In this document: in pieces, positions 16,733 to 25,196 of the stretch
Numbering within the stretch: position 1 is the first letter of the stretch
How the letters are laid out: each line of letters begins with the position of its first letter
Assembly: GCF_018614095.1 (NCBI RefSeq)
Contig: NZ_JAGGOY010000019.1
Span: 1-43,360 of the forward strand
Direction: 5' to 3'
DNA from: Streptomyces sp. ISL-87
Lineage (GTDB): Bacteria; Actinomycetota; Actinomycetes; Streptomycetales; Streptomycetaceae
DNA: 43,360 nucleotides
Position numbers and translations under genes: made by a program
The notes under the pieces: generated by a model
What the model was told of the DNA's origin: nothing
The model's input: the letters and a program-made list of their open reading frames with translations, nothing else
Database searches by the model: none

Positions 16733-18016
16733 CTATGGTTGGCGAGCGTGCGAGACTCCGCCTTCGTTTCCGTCGCCGCACATCGCTTGCCGGTACAGCG
16801 CCGGCAGCGCGTCGTCGATGGGGTGGTGCTGCGGCTTCCCCGAGGAGTCCACCTTGTTCCACCTCTGGAGGTTGATCGCGACGGACATCTGGCGCTTGCC
16901 GTCGGCCCGGGTCAGGGACATCGTTCCGGCCCCCCAGACCGTGCCGTCGTGGCCCCAGAAGGTGCCGCAACCCCGGATGTCGACCCTGTGCAGGCCGAGG
17001 CCGTATTGGATCGTCGTGCCGTCCAGGGCGCGGACCGGGATCGTACGCTGCATCTGAGCCAGCGATGACGGGTTGACGATCTTGCCGTCGAGCAGCTTGC
17101 CGTAGAAGCGGTTGAGGTCCTCCATGGTGGATACCAGAGCGGCCCCGGTCCCCGTCCAGGACATGTTGTAGACGCTGTAGTCGCGCGGCGGGTCGATCAA
17201 GCCGTACAGGGCCTCGTACATCTGCGAGTGCGGTCCCTTGATACGCGGCCCGGCCGGGAACTCCGTGTGGCGGAGCCCGGCACGCTCGATGACGTTCCGG
17301 GTGATGTACTTCTCGGCCGTGGTACCGGTCACCTGCTCCAGGAGCTGGCCGAGGAGCAGGTAATTGGTGTTGGAGTACACCCCCGTAGGACCTCCGGGCT
17401 CGCCGGTGGGAGGCGCCGCGAGCCCCATCTCGATCAGCTCGGCCGGGCGGAACTGCCTGAACCGGTTGTCGTCCAGGCTCTCGGACGACACGTCCGGCCG
17501 AGAAGGGAACCCCTGGAGGGACGGGAACGCATAGGGGATGTAATCGGGGATACCGCTGGTGTTGTTGAGTAGCATCCGAACCGTGATCTTCCTGCCGCGC
17601 TCTCCCGGCACCAGCCGCGGCAGATAGCCGCCGATCGGCGCATCGAGCTGGATCCGGCCCTGCTCGACCTGCTGCATGATCGCGGCGGCGGTGAAGGTCT
17701 TGGTGACGCTGCCGACACGCTGCCGCATGTCCGGACTGACGGGACGGCCGGTCGTGACATCGGCGACCCCGGAAGCGCCGCGCCATGTCCGCCCGGCATC
17801 GCGCACCTCGGCGTACACCCCCGGAATCCCCGCGCGGTGGACACCGTCCACCGCGGACTGCAGCTCCGCGGGATCGAAGCCGGTCCGCCGGGTCGACTGG
17901 CCCGTACTGCTGGCCGACAGGGACGGTTCCCCGTTGTGAGCGGGAGCTGCCGCCACCGTGCTCGCACAGACACTCAGCGCGGCCACGCTTGCGCATAGCA
18001 CCATTCGGATCTTCAA
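16733..18016 (-). CDS. Secreted serine hydrolase, beta-lactamase/D-Ala-D-Ala carboxypeptidase family
   Basis: A 427-residue protein from TTG 18016, with gaagga eight bases upstream (an ATG at 18004 is the alternative). Residues 1-24 are a Sec signal peptide (KIRMVLCASVAALSVCAST ... AAAPA). The catalytic domain has SVTK (S103xxK106, nucleophile and base), YSN (Y214xN216) in VYSNTNYLLLGQLLEQ, and HDG (356-358) in WGHDGTVWG. These are the three motifs of the PF00144 family, which includes class C beta-lactamases, D,D-carboxypeptidases and esterases. The Streptomyces type with HDG usually resembles the R61 carboxypeptidase. It acts outside the membrane on peptidoglycan precursors or similar amides/esters. 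Single gene; no regulator attached. Confidence 0.88.
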   Translation of the reverse strand: MKIRMVLCASVAALSVCASTVAAAPAHNGEPSLSASSTGQSTRRTGFDPAELQSAVDGVHRAGIPGVYAEVRDAGRTWRGASGVADVTTGRPVSPDMRQRVGSVTKTFTAAAIMQQVEQGRIQLDAPIGGYLPRLVPGERGRKITVRMLLNNTSGIPDYIPYAFPSLQGFPSRPDVSSESLDDNRFRQFRPAELIEMGLAAPPTGEPGGPTGVYSNTNYLLLGQLLEQVTGTTAEKYITRNVIERAGLRHTEFPAGPRIKGPHSQMYEALYGLIDPPRDYSVYNMSWTGTGAALVSTMEDLNRFYGKLLDGKIVNPSSLAQMQRTIPVRALDGTTIQYGLGLHRVDIRGCGTFWGHDGTVWGAGTMSLTRADGKRQMSVAINLQRWNKVDSSGKPQHHPIDDALPALYRQAMCGDGNEGGVSHARQP

Positions 18017-18087
18017 GGCGTCCGTCCTTCTTTCATGATCAATGAGTGCAACGGGGGCTTTCCCCCGTGCCTTTCGACATCCACGGC

Positions 18088-18984
18088 TCACTCCGCCAGG
18101 GCGTGGCGCAGGGCTGTGACGAGTGCGGCGTTCTGCCGCTGTGACACCTCGGCGGACAGGATCGCCAGCGACCCGTGGAAAGTGCCGGGCCACTGGTGCA
18201 GTTCGACCGACACGCCCGCCTGCAGCAGGCGCAGGGCGTAGGTGATGTCCTCGTCGCGGTTCGGACAGAACTCCGCAGTAGCGATGTAGGCCGGCGGCAG
18301 GCCGGACAGGTCGGCGGCCCGGGCCGGGGCGGCGTACGGCGTGGCGGGCCGGGAGCCAAGGTAGTGCCGCCACGACGCGGCGATCCGGTCGCGATTGAAC
18401 CAGGGTGTGTCGGTGAAGTTCCGCGCCGACCACGTCTCCTGCCGGTCGTCCAGCATGGGCTCGTTGAGCAGTTGGAAGCGGATCGCCGGCCCCTGCTCGT
18501 CACGCGCCCGCAGCGCCGCCGCGGCCGCGAGCCCCGCGCCGGCACTGTGCCCTCCGACTGCGATACGGGCCGGGTCGATGCCGAGTTCAGCCGCGTGCTC
18601 GGCCGCCCAGGTCAGTACGGCGTAGGCGTCGTCCAGGGCGGCCGGGAACCGGTGCTCGGGGGAGTGGCGGTAGCCCACCGAGATCACCACCGCGCCGGAG
18701 CCCTCGGCGAGCCGGGCGGCCCACGGGTGCTCGGTGTCCAGGTCGCCGAAGACGAATCCGCCGCCGTGCAGCCAGACGATGGCGCCCTGGGCCTGGTGCG
18801 GACGGTAGATGCGCACCGCCACGTCCGGATCGGCGGGCACCGTCCGGTCCTCGATCTCCATGCGCGAGGTGTCCGGCGCCGGCCTCGAACCGGTCAGCGC
18901 GGCAAAGTTCTTGCGCGTGGTCACCGGGTCGGTCAGGTCGTTTTCGGGGAGGAACGGGATGAATGCTTCGAGTTCGGGATCCAT
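18088..18984 (-). CDS. Alpha/beta hydrolase, hormone-sensitive-lipase family
   Basis: A 298-residue cytoplasmic esterase from ATG 18984 (GTG 18999 and ATG 18993 are alternatives). HGGG (residues 73-76) forms the oxyanion hole, GHSAG (145-149) holds the nucleophilic Ser147, ATAEFCPNRDED carries the acidic residue, and GTFHGS the catalytic His. This is the full set for family IV carboxylesterases, which hydrolyse short acyl esters. It is transcribed divergently from a PucR-type regulator with 108 bp between the two starts, so it is the likely target of that regulator. Confidence 0.88.
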   Translation of the reverse strand: MDPELEAFIPFLPENDLTDPVTTRKNFAALTGSRPAPDTSRMEIEDRTVPADPDVAVRIYRPHQAQGAIVWLHGGGFVFGDLDTEHPWAARLAEGSGAVVISVGYRHSPEHRFPAALDDAYAVLTWAAEHAAELGIDPARIAVGGHSAGAGLAAAAALRARDEQGPAIRFQLLNEPMLDDRQETWSARNFTDTPWFNRDRIAASWRHYLGSRPATPYAAPARAADLSGLPPAYIATAEFCPNRDEDITYALRLLQAGVSVELHQWPGTFHGSLAILSAEVSQRQNAALVTALRHALAE

Positions 18985-19092
18985 GACGACCATCCTCACG
19001 GCCGTCCCCCAAGGGGGTCATCCGCCAACCGTCGCGCATCCCACGCCGATCGCGCGCCGACTGGCGCACCCCTGTCCTTCTATCCTTCTGCC
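18985..19092. promoter_or_regulatory. Divergent promoter region of hydrolase and PucR-type gene
   Basis: The 108-bp gap between the two divergent starts must contain both promoters and probably the regulator's binding site. No unambiguous -35/-10 pair or dyad stands out. Confidence 0.4.
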
Positions 19093-20148
19093 ATGGAAGC
19101 ACTGGCCGTACGGCTGTCGGGACTGGATCCGCACGTCGACGGCGCGTTCCGCATCGTCGCGTTCTACGACACGCTGATGCGCCGACGGGTGGATCTCCCC
19201 GCGCTCGCCCGCGCCTCGGCGGGCATGGCGGAATGCGTCACCGGGATACGCATCCACGGCGCGGGGCGGGCGACCCGCATCTCACCGGACGGCACGGAAG
19301 CGTCCACGCCTCAGGCACCCGCGTCCACGTCTCCGGCAACCGCGTCCACCACAGTGCCGATCATCCTCGACGAGGAGGAGATCGGCACCGTGTGGCTGGA
19401 ACGCCCCGGCCCACCCAACCCGCTCGACGAGGTCCTCCTCGACCGGCTCGCCATCGCCGTCGGGGCAGCAGTGGAGCGGTACGGCCCGGCCCGCACCACC
19501 ATGGCCGACCCCGCCCTCGTCGAACTCGCGATCAGCACCGACAGCGACGAGGCGGCCCGAGCACGGGCGCTACGACTCCTGGGATTCGCCGCCGACCTGC
19601 CCGTCCACGTCGTCGCCGTACGCTCGCAGCTCCCGCTCGACCGGATCGGGGGCCTGCTCTGCCCGGCCCGCCCGGTGAAGGCGGCACCGCTCGCCGACGT
19701 CGGCGTCATCCTGGCCACCGCCATCGACCCGGCCCGGTTCCCCGCAGGCGTACGCGCGGGCATCGGCACCGCAGCAAGCCCCGACCGATCCTGGCGGCAG
19801 GCCCGCGCCGCCCTCCGCTTCACCACCCCGCGCGAACCCGTCATCCGCTACACCGACCTGGGCGCGCTGGCGCTCCTGGCCGAGATACCGCAGGACACCG
19901 CACGCGACAACGCCGATGTGGCCGCCATCGCGCGAATCGCCGGCAACCCAGATGATCTGGAGACTCTGGACACCTACTGCGCCACAGGCTCCTTACGCCG
20001 GGCCGCCGACCTCCTCCACCTGCACCACAGCAGCATCGCCCGCCGACTCGAACAGATCGCAAAAACCCTGGGCATCGAACTCACCGAACCCACCGGACTG
20101 ATGCGGGCCAGGCTCGCCCTCACCGCATGGCGGCTACTCAACGACTGA
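19093..20148 (+). CDS. PucR-type transcriptional regulator
   Basis: A 351-residue regulator starting at ATG 19093. The C-terminal domain is the HTH_30 helix-turn-helix: DTYCATGSLRRAADLLHLHH then SSIARRLEQIAKTLG (about residues 297-330). The middle contains a GGDEF-like region typical of PucR/CdaR proteins (LPVHVVAVRSQLPLDRIGGL, FPAGVRAGIGTAASPDRSWR). The N-terminal 120 residues form a putative sensor domain with a variable Thr/Ser/Ala linker (near 65-85). Family members sense small metabolites and usually activate neighbouring catabolic genes. The divergent esterase gene suggests an ester or its hydrolysis product as the signal, which is inference. Confidence 0.8.
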   Translation: MEALAVRLSGLDPHVDGAFRIVAFYDTLMRRRVDLPALARASAGMAECVTGIRIHGAGRATRISPDGTEASTPQAPASTSPATASTTVPIILDEEEIGTVWLERPGPPNPLDEVLLDRLAIAVGAAVERYGPARTTMADPALVELAISTDSDEAARARALRLLGFAADLPVHVVAVRSQLPLDRIGGLLCPARPVKAAPLADVGVILATAIDPARFPAGVRAGIGTAASPDRSWRQARAALRFTTPREPVIRYTDLGALALLAEIPQDTARDNADVAAIARIAGNPDDLETLDTYCATGSLRRAADLLHLHHSSIARRLEQIAKTLGIELTEPTGLMRARLALTAWRLLND

Positions 20149-20276
20149 GGAAGATCCGCCTCGCCACTGGGACGACGAGTCACCCGCTCGACCGCCGGAA
20201 CAAGATCGACGATCGGCCGCCGAGTCCCGGTTGATCTCCGATTGGCTCTCAGAGCCCGTCCTCACTCAGGGAGTAG

Positions 20277-20447
20277 CTGAACCGCCCCTACCGCGAGCGC
20301 CGCACCCTGCTCGAGCCCCTATTCGCCGATCACGGCCTGACGGCCCGGTGGATGCTCTGTCCGACGACGACAGACCTGGCGAAGGCGCAGGAGTGGCTGG
20401 AATCCTGGACGGACGTCTCCGGCGTCGAAGGCATCGTGGTCACCGTG
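20277..20447 (+). pseudogene. Internal fragment of an ATP-dependent DNA ligase
   Basis: The segment RPYRERRTLLEPLFADHGL, then TTTDLAKAQEWLESWTDV and SGVEGIVV matches the region before motif IV (EGIVVK) of ATP-dependent DNA ligases of the LigD-like Streptomyces group. The frame opens right after a TAG at 20274 and is lost after EGIVV, where a neighbouring frame reads MNQRYLGIDWA (compare MxQRYLPG). Both ends of the gene are missing, so it is non-functional. Confidence 0.7.
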
Positions 20448-20574
20448 CATGAACCAGCGCTACCTCGGTATCGACTGGGCGAGCCATTGACCCGAAGCCC
20501 AGCGCCCCGCCCCACACATAGCCAGCCGGGAGCAGCAGATGGCCGCCGCCAGGGCACACCGGCCGCCGCCGGCG

Positions 20575-20907
20575 TCACGGCACCGTGAACCAGCAGACGT
20601 CACCGGAGTCGGGCAGCCGGGAAGACGTCTTCACCTCTGCCGCGATACGCGTCAACACCTCGGCCTTTTCAGCTCGCCACGGCAGGAACGGCTCCTGGGG
20701 CGACTCCGTAAGGTCGCCCGCTCGCGCTCCGGCGTCATACAGGTCGCCGACGATCCGCAGGAGCAGCCCCAGCTGCTCCTCGAACGAGGCGCCGCGTCCG
20801 AGCAGGCTGCCCACGGATCCGCTGAGGACCGAGAAACCGAGCCAGTCGTCGTGCGCGTACTGGATGAGGTATTCCAATTCCCGGCGATATGCTTCCTGGT
20901 TCACCAT
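20575..20907 (-). CDS. Candidate immunity protein of the Rhs locus
   Basis: A 110-residue acidic, helical soluble protein from ATG 20907 (VNQEAYRRELEYLIQYAHDD ... DVCWFTVP). It begins 60 bp downstream of the last codon of the Rhs remnant on the same strand, the usual place of the immunity gene in Rhs/polymorphic toxin loci. Composition (many Glu/Asp, conserved-looking WLGFSVLSGSVGSLLG core) fits, but I cannot name an immunity family. The reading frame is intact although the toxin is not, as is typical of orphaned immunity genes. It could equally be an unrelated hypothetical gene. Confidence 0.6.
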   Translation of the reverse strand: MVNQEAYRRELEYLIQYAHDDWLGFSVLSGSVGSLLGRGASFEEQLGLLLRIVGDLYDAGARAGDLTESPQEPFLPWRAEKAEVLTRIAAEVKTSSRLPDSGDVCWFTVP

Positions 20908-20967
20908 GGCTCAGTTCCCGTGCTGCGGAATATGGAATCGTTTCATATCCAGGCGGTCCACGTCATT

Positions 20968-22087
20968 TTAGTCAATGGTCGCTCCACCGGATCTGCTGAA
21001 CGGGCGGTAGGTCACGGTCGCCTTCGGGTCGTCCGAAAGCTGCCACACCTCGACATTTCCCTTCGGTGTGGGCTTGACCTCGGGATCGCCGAGCTTGGCG
21101 TGCAGGTCCAGGCGGATGCGCTCCAGCTCCACCTCGTCGACCATTCTGACGCCGGTGGCGTCTTCCTCTCCCCTCAAATTACCGTCGCTGTCGTGGGCCG
21201 TCTCACGTGCGGAGTGATGCCGGACCTGGTCGTCGGGGGCACGGCTGTCCCGGCCGTGCCGTCCGGGCGTTCCACGCGCGTCAGATGACCGAGGCCGTCT
21301 CACGTGTAGCGGGTGGCGTGGCCGAGCGGGTCGGTCACGCAGAGACGTAGCCGGTTGGCCTCGTCCCACTCGGTGAGGGTGGTGTTTCCGAGGGGGTCGG
21401 TCTCGGCGACCACCTTGTACGCCTCGTTGTAGACGTACGTGGTCCGGTTGCCGAGGGAGTCGGTGTAGACGGTGGTGCGCGCCGCGTCGTCGTAGTGGAG
21501 GCGGCCGGTCATCATGTCTCCCGAGCCGACGGTGCGGAGTACGCGTCCGTGGCGGTCGTAGACGTAGCCGAATTTCGTTCCGTTGCGGTCGGTCCATGCG
21601 GTGATGCGGTGATGCGGTGTTCGGCGTCGTAGGTGTAGCGCAGTGCTTCGCCGGTGGAGTTGACGGCCTCGGTGAGGTCACCGGCCGCGTCGTAGCCGAA
21701 GGAGGCCAGCGTCACGCCGTCCTCGCTCGTGCTGTGGACCAGGAGGGGCAGCGCGGTGACGCGCAGCTTGGCCGGGTCGGTGTCGACGGCTATGCGGTAG
21801 CCGCCGGAGTGGACGATCTGCGCCGGGTGTCCTTCGGGACTGTATTCGAAGGTGATGCGGTGGTCGTTGCGGTCGGTAATGGCGTGCAGGGCCAGTTCGC
21901 TCGCGCCGGCCACGGGCAGGGGCGCGAAGTGCAGGGTCCGGCCTCGCTCCGGCACGTGGATGGTCATGGCGCTGCCGGGCTTGCCGTCCCAGTGGAGTGG
22001 CCAGCGCGGGCCGCTGGTGGGAAGGGTGTCCGCGTCGGGGCGCGGGACGGGGTACCGCAGCAGCATGCCGTCGTCAGCGACGCAGGT
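20968..22087 (-). pseudogene. Decayed YD-repeat/Rhs toxin gene
   Basis: YD repeats are clear on the minus strand: FGYDAAGDLTEAVNSTGEAL, LHYDDAARTTVYTDSLGNRT, AETDPLGNTTLTEWDEANRL. These build the beta-sheet shell that encloses a C-terminal toxin in Rhs proteins. Three lesions are visible. First, an 8-bp direct duplication (tgcggtga) at about 21596-21611 shifts the frame at HRITA; without it HRITAWTDRNGTKFGYVYD is read. Second, RYT-stop-DGLGHLTRVERPDGT has a TGA at 21300-21302 where Trp (TGG) is expected. Third, most of the remaining core is missing, and a short tail follows (about 21186-20968, VDEVELERIRLDLHAKLGDP ... RPFSRSGGATID) that looks like the end of a toxin domain of unknown type. 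The 5' side joins an IS701 fragment. Confidence 0.8.
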
Positions 22088-22222
22088 CCGCTGTTCGGTG
22101 AGGAACAGGTGGGCTGGGGTGACGAGGGTGACGTGTCGGTGCCAGCCGGTGAACGAGCGGCCTTCGAAGTGGTCCAGGCCCAGTGCCGTTTTCAACTCGC
22201 GGTAGTCGTGCTCGATCCGCCA
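22088..22222 (-). pseudogene. IS701-like transposase fragment fused to the Rhs remnant
   Basis: The minus strand reads WRIEHDYRELKTALGLDHFE, GRSFTGWHRHVTLVTPAHLF and LTEQR, the strongly conserved C-terminal block of IS701/IS4-type transposases (with the catalytic Glu in YRELK). It is cut off at Trp 22222 on one side and at LTEQR on the other, where Rhs sequence follows in frame. The transposase fragment and the Rhs remnant thus form a chimeric open frame (from 22195). Confidence 0.75.
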
Positions 22223-22366
22223 GCGTGACTACGCCATGCTGCTCGCGCTGCCAGTACCGGAGCGTGGCCTCGTACCCCCTCCTCCAGCCCTGGCGCTCGG
22301 TGTTGAAGACCTGGTAGCTGATCACTTCGCGATCAGCGCTGGATCGCGAGGATTGTCCACCCTGCC
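22223..22366. other. Short stretch with an unrecognised minus-strand fragment
   Basis: The minus strand includes ISYQVFNTERQGWRRGYEAT followed by LRYWQREQHG, which has coding composition but ends abruptly at the IS701 fragment. I cannot place it in a family. Confidence 0.3.
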
Positions 22367-23070
22367 CTACGCAACCGACTCCAGATTCACCCAAGAGATG
22401 GTGGCGGATGATTCCGTGCTCAACCGGAAGTCGTAGTCATCCACTTCGGGGGCCGAGACCATGAGCCTGAACCCCACAATGAATGCGACGAATTCGCCTT
22501 GAGTGATGGCGTTCGAGGGTGCATACCTGAAGGTGAATGGGTTGGGGAACGCCAGGAGCGTCCTGTCCCACCGATTCATGTTGAGCCCGGTGTCCTCCGA
22601 GTGGTTGCCGACCAATCTCCGCATGCTTGCCTCGTTCTGCCGGCCAAGATCGATGTTCCAGAAATCAAGGACTGGTCTTTGTGGATTCGCGTCAGATCTC
22701 GGACTTCAGGATGCAGCACCCGGGCGAACGGATACAGCCCGGCATAGACTTCATGCGACGACCAACCCCACTCGTTGTGCCGACTGCCGAACGCTCGCAG
22801 ACTCAGCGTCCCGAATCGAACTCTCAACATCAGGGGGCTGGGTCCTGGGGACTTCACTAGGAAAGCCCAGGATGACTCCACGCCGCCATACGCGTGGTCA
22901 TCATCGCCGGGGTCATTCACTGTGATCGCGCATGTCAGGTACGTCGAACCACCAGAGGACAGGCCGAAGGCTTCTTGCTCCGTCGTCGAGTTCGACGAGT
23001 TTCCCGGAACCGCCACGGGGCCGTCGCTGACGCGAAGAAGCTGGGGTCCCGATATGGTCATTTCACTCAT
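22367..23070 (-). pseudogene. Unknown beta-rich protein, one frameshift
   Basis: Read from ATG 23070, which overlaps the stop of the upstream gene in ATGAGTGA (8 nt), so the two are translationally coupled. Frame one gives SEMTISGPQLLRVSDGPVAV, GGSTYLTCAITVNDPGDDD and WSSHEVYAGLYPFARVLHPE. Near 22670-22676 it must change frame to continue with LDFWNIDLGRQNEASMRRLV, LLAFPNPFTFRYAPSNAITQ and FRLSTESSATISWVNLESVA. Both halves are clearly coding. The combined ~233-residue protein is rich in beta-forming and Ser/Thr residues with no signal peptide, reminiscent of lectin-like or toxin-like proteins, but I recognise no family. Confidence 0.6.
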
Positions 23071-23362
23071 GGTGCCGCCGCTCCATCCTCTCGATGACCG
23101 AACGAGCCGAAAGCCCGATGCGTGCACGGCGTTCAACGAGTTCCGGATCGGGTGACGGAGGCTTGGCGAAGAACTCGCTTATCGGGTGGACGTTACGCAA
23201 ACCAAAAATGGATTTCGGGCGCTTCTGGTGAAGCTCGGCCAGCTCGAATTCCCCCGCCTTGACAAGAGCAGCATCGGCCGTCCGTATGTCGGCAATTCGT
23301 TTGGCCAGGATCTCCGCCAGCTTCGGATCCTGTTCCGCCACCATCGCAATAAAGTCGGACAT
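23063..23362 (-). CDS. Small charged helical protein, first gene of a coupled pair
   Basis: A 99-residue protein from ATG 23362 (GTG 23365 alternative), with aaggag ~12 bases upstream. It reads SDFIAMVAEQDPKLAEILAK then RIADIRTADAALVKAGEFEL: amphipathic helices, highly charged, without signal or membrane segment. The C-terminal RIGLSARSVIERMERRHHE overlaps the start of the next gene by 8 nt. The unit is unrecognised; the pairing suggests a chaperone or antitoxin-like partner for the larger beta-rich protein, purely from arrangement. Confidence 0.65.
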   Translation of the reverse strand: MSDFIAMVAEQDPKLAEILAKRIADIRTADAALVKAGEFELAELHQKRPKSIFGLRNVHPISEFFAKPPSPDPELVERRARIGLSARSVIERMERRHHE

Positions 23363-23484
23363 CACCGCGTCACTCCTTCCGCAGAGGTGGCCCGGAGGTC
23401 ACTGGTGCTGACTCAATTCCATCCTGGCAGGGCGGGCGCCTTCCCGCCTGACAGCCCACCCCGCCGCCCAATTAGCTGTGGTGC

Positions 23485-23700
23485 ATGGTCGCGCCGAGTG
23501 GCCTCGCCAACCTCTACCTCTACGCGGAGATCCGCGGCACCGCCACCCTCGCCGAGGGCACTGGCTGGGCGGTCGCCGTCCGCATCGCCGAGGAGTACCT
23601 GGGCCCGGGCGCCGACAAGGAGTACGAGGAAACCTCCGACGGGGCAGTACGCGTATTCGTACGCATCACCCCGTCCATGGTGCTCGGCAACGCCGCCCGC
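23485..23700 (+). pseudogene. C-terminal fragment of a PPOX-class F420-dependent oxidoreductase
   Basis: The plus strand reads NLYLYAEIRGTATLAEGTGW, RIAEEYLGPGADKEYEE and AVRVFVRITPSMV. This matches the second half of pyridoxamine-phosphate-oxidase-like split-barrel proteins (YLEVRGxAEL ... RVIVRITPxKV). The N-terminal strands that bind the cofactor are absent, and after VRITPSMV the frame runs on in unrelated Ala/Arg-rich sequence. Non-functional remnant. Confidence 0.6.
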
Positions 23701-24120
23701 ACCGGCGCAGGGCCCATATGGCGTGTTGCAGCAGTCGCGGGCGGCCCGCCGTTCGGTGAGGCCGCCCGCCGGGATGCCGCCGCGCTGCGGTGTCGAACAT
23801 TCGGCTGGAGCCAAATCGAGCCGGAAGCGGTGACCCGACTACGGCGAGGCAGCCCCGGGGCCGTAGATCCGGACACGTCGCGCACCCGGCCGGGTCGGCA
23901 GCCGCCGCGCTGCTTCCGGGATCTTGGCCTCAGTGGATCAAGCAAAAGTGCACCTGGGGCGGCGGACAGGCCGGGGCGCGCGCGCCGCCCGATCGTGATC
24001 AAGTGCGTGGTCAGCGGCATATGACCGGTTCTCACCAGGTGGCGAGTTCGGCTCGGTGCCTCACCCGCGTCCGAATGCGTACCGTCACCAGTCCGCGACG
24101 CAGGGGAGGGACTGAGGATC
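23701..24120. other. Non-coding stretch upstream of the toxin-like pair
   Basis: I see no gene. The last ~100 bp presumably hold the promoter for the next two genes; the leader ends with ggggagggactgaggatc directly before the start. Confidence 0.4.
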
Positions 24121-25185
24121 ATGGGACAAGGCAGCGCGAGGAACGATGTAGGCACCGCCTACATCAATGACGTATTCATGCGGCACCCGCTAACAACGCG
24201 GAACCAAGAGGAACTCGGCATCGCCGCCAGGGCCGCCGGCATCTTGGAGCGGAATCTGAACAGGGGTGTATTCAGGCGAAACCGTCAGGGCGGGGGTGAG
24301 CAGGTCAATCCCATCGGGTTCTCCCTGAACATGGTGAGCTACCCCGGATTCCCCGACGACGAGCAGACCGCGCACGCGCGCGGCTGGCGCGCCTGGATGA
24401 ATGTCGGCGTACCGGTCATCGAAGAGCGGAGCGACATCCAGCAGCCCCCTCCCGACATGATCTCCAAGCAGACGTACATCAACGGCACCGACCCGATCAA
24501 GATCACCGTGACAGACACGGTCGAGTTCTCCATTTCGAACACGATCAGCTGGTCCCTGCAAGGGGAGGTGAAGCTCACCTTCGGGGCGAAATCCACCGCA
24601 GCGCTCCAGCAACAGCTGCAGAAGAGCATGGATATGAAGCAGTACCAGAAGACCACCCTGCTCAACAGCAAGGACAACCAGGGCGTCAACACGGAATCCC
24701 AGACGGAGGCCACGAGCAACACCACCGCCACGAGCTCCGTCACCGGCACCGGGGAGCTGTGGGGTGAGCTGGCGCTCGGGATCACCGGCTCCGTCAGTGG
24801 TTCGCTGACCACCGAATGGAAACACGTGTCATCGGTGAGTCTGGAAGTCAGCAGCCGGGTGGACGTCCTGGCCACCACCCGTCGCCAGATCCGCCAGTTC
24901 GACTACGAATTCCCCGTCACCTTCGGCGGCTGGGTCGCCTTGTACTATCCCGATCCGGTCGAGGTCAAGGAAACTGCCAAGCAGGGCGCCGAGCCGAGGT
25001 ATTCCAAGGTCATCGCGTGGAAACTCGGCGAAGCCGCCCTCGATTCCAGCCACTTCGACGTGGCCGACGAAGGAAAGCGGTTCATGCAGAAGGGGACGGC
25101 CGAAACCGTCGCCGTCCGCGCCGGGGAACACCGGGTGTTCCAGCCGGAAGTACTCGATTACCAGACGCAGAAGCAGCCGCTCTAG
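24121..25185 (+). CDS. Putative aerolysin/ETX-MTX2-like beta-pore-forming protein
   Basis: A 354-residue protein from ATG 24121 behind gaggatc and ggaggg. The N-terminal ~115 residues (GQGSARNDVGTAYINDVFMR ... DMISKQTYIN) are mixed helix/strand. The centre has long amphipathic, Ser/Thr-rich beta strands (KITVTDTVEFSISNTISWSL, TSSVTGTGELWGELALGITG, SVSLEVSSRVDVLATTRR) around a Gln/Asn/Thr-rich stretch (ESQTEATSNTTATSS). It closes with FDYEFPVTFGGWVALYYPDP. Paired strands flanking a Ser/Thr-rich insertion hairpin, followed by a Phe-x-(V/F)-Pro strand, are typical of aerolysin-like toxins. The resemblance is by pattern only, not by a diagnostic motif. There is no signal peptide, so release would need lysis or a non-Sec route. 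A beta-propeller gene follows 11 bp later. Confidence 0.6.
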   Translation: MGQGSARNDVGTAYINDVFMRHPLTTRNQEELGIAARAAGILERNLNRGVFRRNRQGGGEQVNPIGFSLNMVSYPGFPDDEQTAHARGWRAWMNVGVPVIEERSDIQQPPPDMISKQTYINGTDPIKITVTDTVEFSISNTISWSLQGEVKLTFGAKSTAALQQQLQKSMDMKQYQKTTLLNSKDNQGVNTESQTEATSNTTATSSVTGTGELWGELALGITGSVSGSLTTEWKHVSSVSLEVSSRVDVLATTRRQIRQFDYEFPVTFGGWVALYYPDPVEVKETAKQGAEPRYSKVIAWKLGEAALDSSHFDVADEGKRFMQKGTAETVAVRAGEHRVFQPEVLDYQTQKQPL

Positions 25186-25196
25186 GGGAGAAGCCC

